Source of the DNA: Pseudomonadota bacterium
GTDB taxonomy: Bacteria > Desulfobacterota > Desulfarculia > Desulfarculales > Desulfarculaceae
Direction: 5' to 3'
Assembly: GCA_018896025.1 (NCBI GenBank)
Contig: JAHIND010000007.1
Coordinates: 1-64,000, forward strand
DNA length: 64,000 nt
The notes under the pieces were generated by a model. The model was not told where the DNA came from and did not search any database. It saw only the letters and a list, made by a program, of their open reading frames with translations. A program made the position numbers and the translations under genes. Below, one piece after another: positions 17,291-25,725 of the stretch (positions are counted from its first letter, which is position 1; every line of letters starts with the position of its first letter).

Positions 17291-18336
17291 AGCTGTTCGT
17301 CTTCCTCGCTGGCTTGGAGCATGGCCCTGGCTCGGCGGCGGGCCGGCTCCTGCATATCAACTTCCTGATCGGTTTCGTCCACTATCTCCGAGCCCACCAG
17401 GGATTCGATTACGTCTTCCAAAGTGACCAGGCCCATGACCCCGCCGTATTCGTCCACCACCACCACCAGGTGTTCCTTGCGCGCCAGGAAGGCGGCCAGC
17501 AGCCTGAGGGCGTTGGCCCCGCCGGGCACGAAGCGCACCGGCTTGATGAAGCTCATCAGGGTCTTGTCCAGGTCGCGCCCTTCCAGGCGGATGATGTCGT
17601 CCTTGTGCACGTAGCCCACCACCCCGTCGGGGGTCTGTTGCCACACCGGTATGCGGGTGTGGGCCCAGCGCCGGGCCTCCAGCTCCACCTCGTCCACGGT
17701 AAGATCGCCGTTCAGGGACATCATCATGGTGCGGGGGGTCATGATGTCCGAGGCGGTTATTTCCTCCAACCCTATGATGTTGCCGATCAGCTCCGCCTCC
17801 ATGCGGCTGATCTCCCCGCCCCTGGCCCCCATGTGGGCGGCGGCCAGGATCTCCTCCTCGCTCACCGACGAGCCCTTTTTGCGGCTGCGGGTGATTATTC
17901 CGGTCACCGCCTGGGTGAGCCAGATGAAGGGCTTGAGCAACAGGATCATTATGCGCAGGGGCAAGATGGAGGGGGCCCACAGGCTGCGCCAATGGACCGC
18001 CCCCACCGTCTTGGGCAGAATCTCGCTGAATATGAGGATGGCCAGGGTGAAGAACACCGAGAAGGCCCACAGGGAGCCGGGGCCCCACACCTGCCCGGCG
18101 GCCCAGCCCGCCAGGGCCGCCCCGCCGGTGTTGGCCGCGGTGTTCAAGATGAGGATCGCCGCCAGGGGGCGGTCCACCTGGGACTTGAAGGCCCGCATGG
18201 CCATGGCGTAGCGGTTGCCCGAGGCGGCCGCCGCCTCCAGGGTGATGATCCTGGTGGAATAGAGCACCGACTCCAGCAGCGAGCACAGGGCCGATATGAG
18301 TATCGAGGCGCTAACCGCGATAATGAGCGTAGTCAT
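17287..18336 (-). CDS. CNNM/DUF21-CBS membrane protein (CorC/hemolysin-like)
   Basis: 349 residues. The DUF21 membrane domain (about 1-150) has several helices (LIIAVSASILISALCSLLESVLYSTR; AAILILNTAANTGGAALAG; LIFSEILPKTVG), and the SEILPK motif is diagnostic. Two CBS domains follow (DIMTPRTMMMSLNGDLTVDEV; LVVVVDEYGGVMGLVTLEDVIESLVGSE). The family includes Mg2+/Co2+ exporters. The C-terminal CorC_HlyC domain is missing; the protein ends about 35 residues after CBS2 in a charged tail. The start has GGGAGAT 4 bp upstream. First gene of an operon with the Lpd-like and Ntn genes. Confidence 0.9.
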   Translation of the reverse strand: MTTLIIAVSASILISALCSLLESVLYSTRIITLEAAAASGNRYAMAMRAFKSQVDRPLAAILILNTAANTGGAALAGWAAGQVWGPGSLWAFSVFFTLAILIFSEILPKTVGAVHWRSLWAPSILPLRIMILLLKPFIWLTQAVTGIITRSRKKGSSVSEEEILAAAHMGARGGEISRMEAELIGNIIGLEEITASDIMTPRTMMMSLNGDLTVDEVELEARRWAHTRIPVWQQTPDGVVGYVHKDDIIRLEGRDLDKTLMSFIKPVRFVPGGANALRLLAAFLARKEHLVVVVDEYGGVMGLVTLEDVIESLVGSEIVDETDQEVDMQEPARRRARAMLQASEEDEQL

Positions 18337-18441
18337 GGCATCTCCCGCCGACGATGAAAAACGCCGGCTACTGGTCCAAGAATACCATGATCCCGAGGGG
18401 CGATTAAGCGCCCGTGCTGCTATTTGGCGGTTTGGCTTTTT

Positions 18442-19743
18442 CTAATAGATTACTCCGGGCAGCCAGGTGGCCAGCATGGGCAGGGCGGTGATGAGCACCG
18501 CGCCCAGGGCCAGGGCCAATAAAAAGGGCATGGCTCCCTTGAAGATGGCCGACAGGGAGGTGTGGCCGTCGATGCCCGCCACCACGTAGACGTTCACCCC
18601 CACCGGTGGGGTTATGACCCCCATCTGGGTTACCAGCACGATCATCACCCCGAACCACACCGGGTCGTAGCCCAGGCCGGTGATGAGCGGGTAGAAGATG
18701 GGGATGGTCAGCATGATGAGCGCCAGGGCGTCGATGAAGCAGCCGCCGATGAGGTAGATGAGCACCACGGCCATCACCACCATCCAGCCGGGCCAGGCTT
18801 GGGCGGCCACGGTCTGGCCGATCATGAAGGGCAGGCGGGTGACCGCCAGGAAATGGCCCAGGACCACCGCCCCGGCCACCAGCATCATGGTCATGGCCGA
18901 GGTCCACAGGGTGTCGCTTACCGCCCGCTTGAAACCGGCCCAGGTGAGGGAGCGGCGGATGAGGCCCACCAGGAGCATGCCGCCCGCGCCCACCCCGGCG
19001 GCCTCGGTGGGGGTGAACAGCCCGGCGATGAGCCCGCCCATGACCATCAGGAACACCACCAGCACCTCGGCCAGCTGCACCAGGGAGGCGATCTTCTGTC
19101 GCCAGGGCACCTTTTGGCCTGGAGGGCCCAGCTCGGGCCGCCACCAGCACACCAGGAACACGGCCAGCATGAACAGGCCGCAGATGACCAGGGCGGGAAT
19201 GATGGCCGCCACGAAAAGCCGGCCGATGGATTGCTGGGTGAGGATGCCGTAAATGATGAGCACCACGCTGGGGGGCATGAGCATGCCCAGGCCCCCGCCG
19301 GAGGCCACGGTGCCCCCGGCGAAACCGGGGTCGTAGCCGAAGCGCTTCATTTCCGGCAGGCCCACCGTGGCCATGGTGGCCGCCGTGGCCGGGGAGGAGC
19401 CGCACACCGCGCCGAAGCCGGTGCAGGCCAGGATGGTGGCCATGGCCAGGCCGCCCCGGGTGGCCCCGGACATGGCCCTGGCCGCGTCGTAGAGCCGTCG
19501 GCTCACCCCGCAGTGCAGGGCCAGCTGGCCCATGAGGGTGAACAGGGGGATCACCACCAGGCCGTAGTTGGAAAAGGTGCCCACCAGGTCACGGGCCAGC
19601 AGGCCCAGCCCGGCCTGGGGAGACACCAGGTAGGAAAAGCCCAGCCAGCCCACCAGGGCCATGACGTAGGCCACGGGCATGCCGCTGAAGAAGATCATGA
19701 GCATCAGGGCCAGGGCCACCAGGCCCACCACCGCCGGGCTCAC
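18442..19743 (-). CDS. dctM: TRAP transporter large permease subunit (DctM)
   Basis: 433 residues from the GTG at 19743, which overlaps the DctQ stop by 4 bp (GTGA). About 12 hydrophobic segments fit the DctM family. Typical motifs include GLVVIPLFTLMGQLALHCGVSRRLYDAA, GFGAVCGSSPATAATMA, GGGLGMLMPPSVVLIIYG, FTPTEAAGVGA and GVITPPVGVNVYVVAGI. It catalyses Na+- or H+-coupled uptake of an organic acid delivered by the DctP protein. The frame is open further upstream over DctQ, but that part is the shadow of dctQ. Confidence 0.95.
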   Translation of the reverse strand: MSPAVVGLVALALMLMIFFSGMPVAYVMALVGWLGFSYLVSPQAGLGLLARDLVGTFSNYGLVVIPLFTLMGQLALHCGVSRRLYDAARAMSGATRGGLAMATILACTGFGAVCGSSPATAATMATVGLPEMKRFGYDPGFAGGTVASGGGLGMLMPPSVVLIIYGILTQQSIGRLFVAAIIPALVICGLFMLAVFLVCWWRPELGPPGQKVPWRQKIASLVQLAEVLVVFLMVMGGLIAGLFTPTEAAGVGAGGMLLVGLIRRSLTWAGFKRAVSDTLWTSAMTMMLVAGAVVLGHFLAVTRLPFMIGQTVAAQAWPGWMVVMAVVLIYLIGGCFIDALALIMLTIPIFYPLITGLGYDPVWFGVMIVLVTQMGVITPPVGVNVYVVAGIDGHTSLSAIFKGAMPFLLALALGAVLITALPMLATWLPGVIY

Positions 19744-20225
19744 GGGCGCACCGCCTTGCGCAACAGGGCCCAGGTCTGCCCGGCGATGACCAGGCAGGTG
19801 ACCCACAGGCCCAGGGAGATGACCCGGGCCAATACGTGCTGGGGCAGGCCCAGGGTCATGGATATTTCGTTGGAGGCCATGAGCTGGCCCGCGTAGACCC
19901 AGCTCTGCCAGGCCGCGGCCCCGCACAGGGCCAGGGAGCCCCCGGCGGCCAGGGTCTGCACCGTGGCCGAGGAGCGCCGCGGCAGGCGCTGCACCAGGGA
20001 CATGAGCCCCACGTGGCCGTGGCGGGCCTGGGTCTGGGGCAGGGCCAGGGCCAGCACCAGGGCCCCCAGCCAAGCCACCAGCTCCACCGCCCCCTCCAGG
20101 GGGCTGCCCGTGGCCCGCAACACCACATCCAGGCAGGTGAGGGCCATCATGGCCACCAGGCACAGGCCCCCACCTGCCTTGAGAGCGCTCACCAAATATC
20201 CGGTGAGGCGATTGTAGGTTTCCAT
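19740..20225 (-). CDS. dctQ: TRAP transporter small permease subunit (DctQ)
   Basis: 161 residues with four hydrophobic helices. The motif GGGLCLVAMMALTCLDVVLRATGSPLEGAVELV (positions about 18-50) is typical for DctQ; the usual pattern of a central charged loop (PQTQARHGHVGLMSL) is also present. It sits between dctP (10 bp upstream) and dctM (4-bp overlap). Confidence 0.93.
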   Translation of the reverse strand: METYNRLTGYLVSALKAGGGLCLVAMMALTCLDVVLRATGSPLEGAVELVAWLGALVLALALPQTQARHGHVGLMSLVQRLPRRSSATVQTLAAGGSLALCGAAAWQSWVYAGQLMASNEISMTLGLPQHVLARVISLGLWVTCLVIAGQTWALLRKAVRP

Positions 20226-20234
20226 TGGTTTGAC

Positions 20235-21254
20235 TTATTTCCCGCCCGCCTGGGCCAGGGCGTCCTGGGCCGCCTTGACCACCGCCTTGCCGTCCAGGCC
20301 CCGCGCCGTGGCCGACTGCTCGTACTCCGCGATCACCGGCTGGGCCGCCTTACGCCAGCGCCGGCCCTCGGTGGGGCTGAGCTTGATGATCTGGCGGCCG
20401 GGCTGGGCCAGGAAGAACTCCAGGCCCTTCTGGTCGGCTTGGTCCCAGGTCTGGCCGGTCTTGCCCGCCCATTCCTTATTGATCTGGCGAATGGTCTTTT
20501 TCACGCCCTCGGGCAGGGAGTTCCAGCGGGCCTTGTTCATCACCACGAAGAAGCTGGTGGTGTAGGCCACCGGCAGGCTCCAGGTGCCGAACTTCACGGT
20601 CTCGGCCAGCTTCCACCCCAGGTTGGACTCCACCGGGTAGAAGGAGCCGTCCACCACGCCACGGGCCAGGGACTGGTAGGTGTCGGGCATGGGCAGAGTT
20701 ACCGGCACGCCGCCCAGGGCCTTGACCAGCTTGGCCGAGGTGCCGTGGGAGCGGATCTTGAGGCCCTTCATGTCCTCCAGGGTCCCCACCGCCTTGTCCC
20801 GAGTGAACAGCAGGCCCGGACCATGGGCGTGCACGTACATCACCACCACCTGGTCCAGCTCCTTGGGCTTGATCTTGGCCACGAAGATATTGGCCGCCTT
20901 GGTGGCCTGCACCCCGCTCTGGTAGCCCAGGGGCAAATCCAGGGCCTCCATGGCCGGGAAGCGGCCCCGGGTGTAGGCGAAGCAGCCCATGGCCAGGTCG
21001 GACAGGCCGTTGACCACGCCGTCGTAGGCCTGGCGGGCTGGGGTGAGGGTCTGGCCGGGGAAGTACTGCACGCTGACCTGGCCGCCCGTGCGCTTTTTGA
21101 CTTCATCGCACCAGGCCTGGGCCAATTGGCTCTGAGCGTGGGTGGGGGGGAAGAAGTTGCTGTAGGTCAGGTTGGTCCCGGCAAAGGCGGCGGGAGCGCC
21201 GAAGGCCAGGGTGAGAAGGAGGCTGAGAACCGTCAACAGGCTTCGCTGCAACAT
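20235..21254 (-). CDS. dctP: TRAP transporter substrate-binding protein (DctP)
   Basis: 339 residues from the ATG at 21254, chosen because GGAGAT precedes it by 4 bp and it starts a clean signal peptide (LQRSLLTVLSLLLTLAFGAPAAFAG); an ATG at 21311 would add 19 unlikely residues. The mature protein has DctP hallmarks: FFPPTHAQSQLAQAWCDEVKKRTGGQVSVQYFPGQTL, KGLKIRSHGTSAKLVKALGG and the binding-site stretch YPVESNLGWKLAE. It is the first gene of a dctPQM operon. The substrate (a dicarboxylate or another organic acid) cannot be fixed from sequence. Confidence 0.94.
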   Translation of the reverse strand: MLQRSLLTVLSLLLTLAFGAPAAFAGTNLTYSNFFPPTHAQSQLAQAWCDEVKKRTGGQVSVQYFPGQTLTPARQAYDGVVNGLSDLAMGCFAYTRGRFPAMEALDLPLGYQSGVQATKAANIFVAKIKPKELDQVVVMYVHAHGPGLLFTRDKAVGTLEDMKGLKIRSHGTSAKLVKALGGVPVTLPMPDTYQSLARGVVDGSFYPVESNLGWKLAETVKFGTWSLPVAYTTSFFVVMNKARWNSLPEGVKKTIRQINKEWAGKTGQTWDQADQKGLEFFLAQPGRQIIKLSPTEGRRWRKAAQPVIAEYEQSATARGLDGKAVVKAAQDALAQAGGK

Positions 21255-21619
21255 GATTATCTCCACGATGTATATGGTCCGATGCCGGGCCGCAAGCTGC
21301 GGCGCGGGCACGGCTATCCTATTGGACTGGGGGTATGGGTGTTTATGTAGGGGTAGTTATCAGCCGCGGGGCGGCCGATAGTCGTAGCAATAGACGTAAG
21401 CATAGGCGCGGACGCTATAGGAGGCGTTGCTGGCCATGGTGTTGCTTTCGTCGCTCCTTGCTACTCAAGAAAATCGGGCGGGGAGCCCGACGCGTGAGAA
21501 AAGTAGCACAGCTCAATTCCGGCCGCAAGGGGGTTTTTAGCCTGCATGAAATACGCGGGCTAGGGGGTGGCTTCTAAAAGTGGGTCGGGCTAAGATGAGG
21601 GGCGAAAACGAGGAGCGGC
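21255..21619. other. Intergenic region upstream of dctP
   Basis: About 365 bp between the divergent dctP operon and a small plus-strand gene. It contains a short hairpin TCGGGC/GCCCGA (21474-21490) without a T-run. I see no RNA gene and no convincing promoter motif. Confidence 0.4.
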
Positions 21620-21811
21620 ATGGACCCTGAGCGCGACAAGAAAAAGAAGGCCTGGCCCATGGTCTGGGCGGGGGTGGGAATGGCCCTGGGGGCGTACGCC
21701 CTTGTCGCCTGGAGCCTGCTGGATTTCACCGGCGGCTGGCAGATGGGCGTCGCCGCCCTGATTCTCTTGGCCGCGCCGCCCCTGCTGTGGTGGGTGCTGA
21801 AGCGGGGCTGA
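21620..21811 (+). CDS. Small two-helix membrane protein (unknown)
   Basis: 63 residues: a highly charged start MDPERDKKKKAWP, helix 1 (MVWAGVGMALGAYALVAWSLL), a short loop (DFTGGWQ) and helix 2 (MGVAALILLAAPPLLWWVL), ending KRG. GAGGAG lies 4 bp before the ATG, and the charge pattern predicts both ends in the cytoplasm. The size and two-helix plan recall AtpZ/AtpI-type small proteins, but no diagnostic motif is visible and no ATP synthase genes are adjacent. Confidence 0.6.
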   Translation: MDPERDKKKKAWPMVWAGVGMALGAYALVAWSLLDFTGGWQMGVAALILLAAPPLLWWVLKRG

Positions 21812-21939
21812 TTGTATTTGGAGTTGGCAAAACAGGCTCTAAGTTCGGCGGGATGAGGTCGTTGCGTCTTGCCCGGCACAGCCAGCCGACGCAGGGCAAG
21901 CCGGCAACGCGGCCATGCGGCGGCTGGCGCAGCCGGGGG

Positions 21940-22656
21940 CTAGCCCCACTCCATGAGGCGCCAGGCATCAACCCCCCGGCGGGCCGAGTCCTGCTCCGCC
22001 TCTTTCTTGGAGCGCCCGCTGCCGGTGGCCACCCGGCGGCCGTCGATGACCAGGGCCACGGTGAACATCTTGGCGTGGTCGGGTCCCTCGGCGTGGATCA
22101 GCTCGTAGTTGGGGGTGAGATGCAGCACCTCCTGCACCTCCTCCTGCAAGCGGGTCTTGTAGTCTTTCTTGGGGGTGCGCAGCAGGGCCTTTTCCGCCAC
22201 CTCGGCCAACAGGGCGCTGAGCACCCGGCGGGCCTGTTCCAGGCCGCCGTCCAGGTAGATGGCCGCGGCGATGGCCTCCACCACGTCGGCCAGGATGGAG
22301 GGCTTTTCCCGGCCGCCCTGCATCTCCTCGCCCCGGCCCAGGAGCAGGCAGGGGCCCAGGTCCAGGGAACGGGCCACCGTGGCCAAGCGGTTTTCGTTGA
22401 CCACCCCGGCCCTGGCCTTGCTGAGATGGCCTTCGCTGGCCTCGGGAAAGCGCCGGTACAGGAACTCGGTGATCACCAGCTCCAGCACCGCGTCGCCCAG
22501 AAACTCCAGGCGCTCGTAGCTTTCGCCCCCCAGCTCGGGGTGCTCATGGATGTAGGATGAATGGCGAACCGCCTGCTCCAGCAGGGAAGGATCGCCAAAG
22601 GAATAGCCCAGACGGGCGCAAAGTTGTTGCAAGCTCGGTTGTAGTTGGTTATCCAC
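21940..22656 (-). CDS. rnc: Ribonuclease III
   Basis: 238 residues from the GTG at 22656, preceded by GGAGGAG at 5 bp; the frame extends to a TTG at 22674 with no ribosome site. The family cleaves double-stranded RNA in rRNA and mRNA processing. The signature YERLEFLGDAVLELVITEFLY, a second acidic helix (ILADVVEAIAAAIYLDGG) and the C-terminal dsRNA-binding domain (PNYELIHAEGPDHAKMFTVALVIDGRRVATGSGRSKKEAEQDSA) are all present, with the catalytic Glu/Asp residues intact. The divergent glycosyltransferase gene starts 104 bp away. Confidence 0.96.
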   Translation of the reverse strand: MDNQLQPSLQQLCARLGYSFGDPSLLEQAVRHSSYIHEHPELGGESYERLEFLGDAVLELVITEFLYRRFPEASEGHLSKARAGVVNENRLATVARSLDLGPCLLLGRGEEMQGGREKPSILADVVEAIAAAIYLDGGLEQARRVLSALLAEVAEKALLRTPKKDYKTRLQEEVQEVLHLTPNYELIHAEGPDHAKMFTVALVIDGRRVATGSGRSKKEAEQDSARRGVDAWRLMEWG

Positions 22657-22759
22657 TATGCTCCTCCGGGCCAAGTATCGGCCCGGCCAGGGTAAAATGT
22701 CAATGCGCTGTCGCAGACCGCGCTTGACGCAACCCGCCGGCTACCGTAAGAAAGGCCAG

Positions 22760-23866
22760 ATGAAGCCTCTAAACATTATACATTCGGAATGGTCCAACGG
22801 CTGGGGCGGCCAGGAGATACGCATTCTCACCGAGTGCCTGGGCATGGCCGGGCGCGGCCACCGGGTGGCCTTGGCGGGATGCCCCACGGGCAAGCTGCGC
22901 CAGGCGGCCGAAGGCGAAGGGCTGACGTTCCATCCTCTGGAAATGCGCGGCCCCTGGGATCTTCCGGCCATCCTTAAGATGCGCGCCCTGCTCAAGAGCC
23001 AGAACACCGACATTTTGCACACCCACTCCTCGGTGGACGGCTGGGTGGGGGGCATGGCCGCCCGCTGGGCCGGGGTGGCCTCCTTGCGCACCCGCCACCT
23101 CTCGGCCAAGGTTCCCAACCATCCCTTCAACTTCGTCTACCGCCTGCCCCAGGCGGTGGTGACCACCGGCGAGAGCATCCGCCGCCATCTCATCGATGAC
23201 TACGGCCTGGCTCCGGGGCGGGTGGCCTCCATCCCCACGGGCATAGACGTGGGGCGCTACACCCCCCGCGAACCCGAGGCGGGACTGGCCCGGGAGCTGG
23301 GCCTAGCCCCCGGCCTGCCGGTGGTGGCCATCGTGGCCATCCTGCGCTCCTGGAAGCGCCACGACCTGTTCCTGGCCATGGCCAAGGAGCTGCTCGGCCA
23401 GGGCCGCCAGGCGCAGTTTGTCATCGTGGGCGGGGGGCCCAAGGAACAGGAGGTGCGCGAACTGGTGCGGAGCCTGGGCCTGGGCGAGCGGGTGGTTATG
23501 ACCGGCATGCGCCCGGACGTGGAGCGCCTGTTGCCCCTGTGCGACGTGTGCGTCTTGGCCAGCGACAAGAACGAGGGCGTGCCCCAGGCGGTGTTGCAGC
23601 AGATGGCCGCCCAGCGCCCGGTGGTGGCCGCCAAGGCGGGCGACGTGGGCCAGGTGGTCATCGACGGCCAGACCGGCCTGTTGGTGGAGCCGGGTGAGGC
23701 CTCGGCCCTGGCCGCCGGGGTGGCCCGGGTGCTGGACGATCCCGATCTGGCCGCCCGGCTGGGCCGGGGAGGCCGCCGCCTGGTCTTGGCGCGCTACTCC
23801 ATGGAGGCCATGCTGGACGCCACCGAACAAATCTACGGCCGGGTGCTGGCCGGGAGGACGCTGTGA
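22760..23866 (+). CDS. Glycosyltransferase family 4 protein
   Basis: 368 residues from the ATG at 22760 (AAAGG 5 bp upstream). A GT-B fold is indicated by the N-terminal MKPLNIIHSEWSNGWGGQEIRI, the acceptor-side DILHTHSSVDGWVGGMAARWAG, and the nucleotide-sugar domain VVAIVAILRSWKRHDLFLAM, QFVIVGGGPKEQEV, and the E-x7-E motif region ASDKNEGVPQAVLQQMAA. It resembles LPS-core and capsule transferases. It overlaps the deacetylase gene by 4 bp (GTGA); with the following GT2 gene this makes a three-gene envelope glycan operon. Confidence 0.92.
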   Translation: MKPLNIIHSEWSNGWGGQEIRILTECLGMAGRGHRVALAGCPTGKLRQAAEGEGLTFHPLEMRGPWDLPAILKMRALLKSQNTDILHTHSSVDGWVGGMAARWAGVASLRTRHLSAKVPNHPFNFVYRLPQAVVTTGESIRRHLIDDYGLAPGRVASIPTGIDVGRYTPREPEAGLARELGLAPGLPVVAIVAILRSWKRHDLFLAMAKELLGQGRQAQFVIVGGGPKEQEVRELVRSLGLGERVVMTGMRPDVERLLPLCDVCVLASDKNEGVPQAVLQQMAAQRPVVAAKAGDVGQVVIDGQTGLLVEPGEASALAAGVARVLDDPDLAARLGRGGRRLVLARYSMEAMLDATEQIYGRVLAGRTL

Positions 23867-24645
23867 GTTGGTGGCCGGTTGCATTGGCCGGGCTGGGCGC
23901 TCTGGCCTTCAGCGCCCGCTACCACTGGTGGCGGAGCCGCCAAAGCGGCGCGCCGGTGCTCATGTACCACCAGATCGTTCAGGAATTGGACAGCACCCCC
24001 CTGCCCAAGCTCAGGGTGCCGCCCCAGGCGTTCGCCCGCCAGTTGGGCACCCTGGCCCAGCGGGGCTTCAAGGTGATGAGCCTGAGCCAAGCCCTGGAGG
24101 CCGAACCGGGAGACCGGGTCGCGGCACTGACCTTTGACGACGCCTTCCAGGACTTTGCGGACAATGCCTGGCCGCTGATCAAGGCCAGGGGCATGGGGGC
24201 CACGGTGTTCGTGGTAACCAGCCAGATCGGGGGCAGCAACGTGTGGGACCAGGGCAAGGGCATCCCCTCGGTTCCCCTGCTGGACGCCGAGCAAATCAAG
24301 GAGTTGGCCGCCCAGGGGGTGGAGTTCGGGGGGCACGGCCACCAGCACCGCGACCTGACCTCCCTGAGCCCCGGTGAACTGGCCCAGGACCTGGCCGCTT
24401 GCCAGGAGACCCTGAGCGGGCTTTTGGGCAAGCCCGCCCGCGGCTTCGCCTACCCCTACGGCCTGTTCAACGATGGGGTGAAGCAAGCGGTGGCCAGGGC
24501 GGGCTTCAGCGCGGCCTGCTCCACCCGGCCGGGCATGTTGGCCGCTGACACCGATTCCCTGGCCATCCCCCGCATCATCGTCAAGCGCTCGGACCAAGCC
24601 CTGGATTTCGCCTTGAAACTGAGCCGGACCAAAAGCCGCTGGTAG
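23863..24645 (+). CDS. Polysaccharide deacetylase (CE4/NodB domain), membrane-anchored
   Basis: 260 residues beginning with GTG inside the end of the GT4 gene. An N-terminal hydrophobic segment (WWPVALAGLGALAFSARY) may anchor it. The NodB domain shows VLMYHQI, the catalytic TFDDAFQDF (first two metal or base Asp), the metal-binding HGHQHRDL and the end motif FAYPYGLFNDGVKQAV. It should remove N-acetyl groups from a cell-surface glycan, or may be the deacetylase of a GlcNAc-type lipid intermediate. Both flanking genes are glycosyltransferases. Confidence 0.9.
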   Translation: MSWWPVALAGLGALAFSARYHWWRSRQSGAPVLMYHQIVQELDSTPLPKLRVPPQAFARQLGTLAQRGFKVMSLSQALEAEPGDRVAALTFDDAFQDFADNAWPLIKARGMGATVFVVTSQIGGSNVWDQGKGIPSVPLLDAEQIKELAAQGVEFGGHGHQHRDLTSLSPGELAQDLAACQETLSGLLGKPARGFAYPYGLFNDGVKQAVARAGFSAACSTRPGMLAADTDSLAIPRIIVKRSDQALDFALKLSRTKSRW

Positions 24646-24650
24646 GGGCC

Positions 24651-25427
24651 ATGATCAAGCTTTCCGCCGCCGTAATCGTGCAGAACGAGGAAAAGAACCT
24701 TCCCCGCTGGCTGAAGGCGGTGGAGGGGGTGGCCGATGAGATCGTGGCCGTGGACTCGGGCTCCACCGACCGCACCGTGGAGATTCTGGATCTGGCCGGG
24801 GCCAGGGTTTATCACCGGGCCTGGACCGGCTACTCCGACCAGCGCAATTACCTGGCCGAGCAATGCACCGGGGACTGGATCTTGATGCTGGACGCCGACG
24901 AGGTGATCAACCGGGAGTGCATTCGTCTGTTAAAGGCTTTCAAGGCCAATCCTGAAGCCGGGATGGACGCCTATTTGATGCCCTCCCGTGTGTGGTTTTT
25001 CGGCAAATGGCTGCGCTGGGGGGGCTTCTACCCCGAGTGGAATCCGCGCCTGTACCGGCGGGGCAAGGGCACCTGGGCCCGCCAGGAGGTGCACGAGCGT
25101 CTGGAGGTGAAGGGGCCGATGGGGCGGCTGGGGGACTGCATCTACGACCACTACTCCTACGATTCGGTGGAAGACTACCGTGAGCGGGCGATGCGTTACG
25201 CCGAGGCGGGAGCCCGGCACATGCTGGCGGCGGGCAAGCGCTGCGGCCCCCTGACCGGGCCCACCCACGCCGCCTGGGCATTTGTGCATAGGTATCTGGT
25301 TCGCCTGGGCTTTTTGGACGGCAAGGCCGGATGGTGGGCCGCCTGGCTGGAAGGGGTCTACACCCTGGAGAAATACCGCCGCCTGGCCGGCCTGATCCGG
25401 GAGCAAAAAGCGGACCGGGTGGCCTAG
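24651..25427 (+). CDS. Glycosyltransferase family 2, LPS-core beta-glucosyltransferase type (WaaE/KdtX-like)
   Basis: 258 residues. The N-terminal GT-A domain has KLSAAVIVQNEEKNLPRWL, IVAVDSGSTDRTVEI and the metal-binding DWILMLDADEVI (DxD). The rest (SRVWFFGKWLRWGGFYPEWNPRLYRRGKGTW; EVHERLEVKG) matches the short GT2 enzymes that add a glucose or heptose to the LPS inner core. It starts 5 bp after the deacetylase stop. Last gene of the operon; the sat promoter follows immediately. Confidence 0.92.
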   Translation: MIKLSAAVIVQNEEKNLPRWLKAVEGVADEIVAVDSGSTDRTVEILDLAGARVYHRAWTGYSDQRNYLAEQCTGDWILMLDADEVINRECIRLLKAFKANPEAGMDAYLMPSRVWFFGKWLRWGGFYPEWNPRLYRRGKGTWARQEVHERLEVKGPMGRLGDCIYDHYSYDSVEDYRERAMRYAEAGARHMLAAGKRCGPLTGPTHAAWAFVHRYLVRLGFLDGKAGWWAAWLEGVYTLEKYRRLAGLIREQKADRVA

Positions 25428-25447
25428 GCTACGGATATACTTTAAGC

Positions 25448-25476
25448 TTGACACCGCCACGGGGTGTATTTAAGGT
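25448..25476 (+). promoter_or_regulatory. Promoter of sat
   Basis: TTGACA at 25448-25453, a 17-bp spacer and TAAGGT at 25471-25476. The -35 is perfect and the -10 matches TATAAT weakly (3 of 6). It implies a leader of about 240 nt before the sat start codon. Confidence 0.5.
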
Positions 25477-25482
25477 AGCGTA

Positions 25483-25725
25483 GACTCTAGAAATGCGTGA
25501 GGGAGAGCAAGTCCGGGCTGGCAGAGGGCGGACGGAGTCTTGCGGTAAGGGCCTGAGGGCCCCAAGTTTTTGTCTTGTAAAGTGCCAAAAGGCACAAAGT
25601 AAGCGCCGGTAATAACGCCGGGCCGGTTCCGGTCCGGAGACGAAGGAAAAGAATAAATTACCCGCCCCTCAAGGCGGGCGTCCCCAGCGGGGGGCGCGGG
25701 AACTAGCGTAAGGAGGCTTATACAA
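25483..25725 (+). promoter_or_regulatory. Long structured 5' leader of sat
   Basis: The 243 bp between the predicted transcription start and the sat ATG have no convincing gene but several possible stem-loops: GGGCC/GGCCC near 25552, GTGCC/GGCAC near 25582, GCCGG/CCGGC near 25610 and a strong GC-rich pair CCCGCC/GGCGGG at about 25661-25679 close to the ribosome site (AAGGAGG at 25710). I do not recognise a known riboswitch class. It may be a regulatory leader for sulfate or redox control, or simply a long UTR. Confidence 0.45.

Noticed and set aside
18404..19405. Long Gly/His/Arg-rich frames antiparallel or offset to dctM, and many similar long frames elsewhere
   Set aside because: They are shadows produced by the high GC content opposite well-identified genes.
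25493..25612. A 39-codon frame with three Cys codons in the sat leader, as a possible Cys-sensing attenuation peptide
   Set aside because: The Cys codons are scattered, there is no ribosome site and no terminator with T-run follows, so the attenuation pattern is not met.
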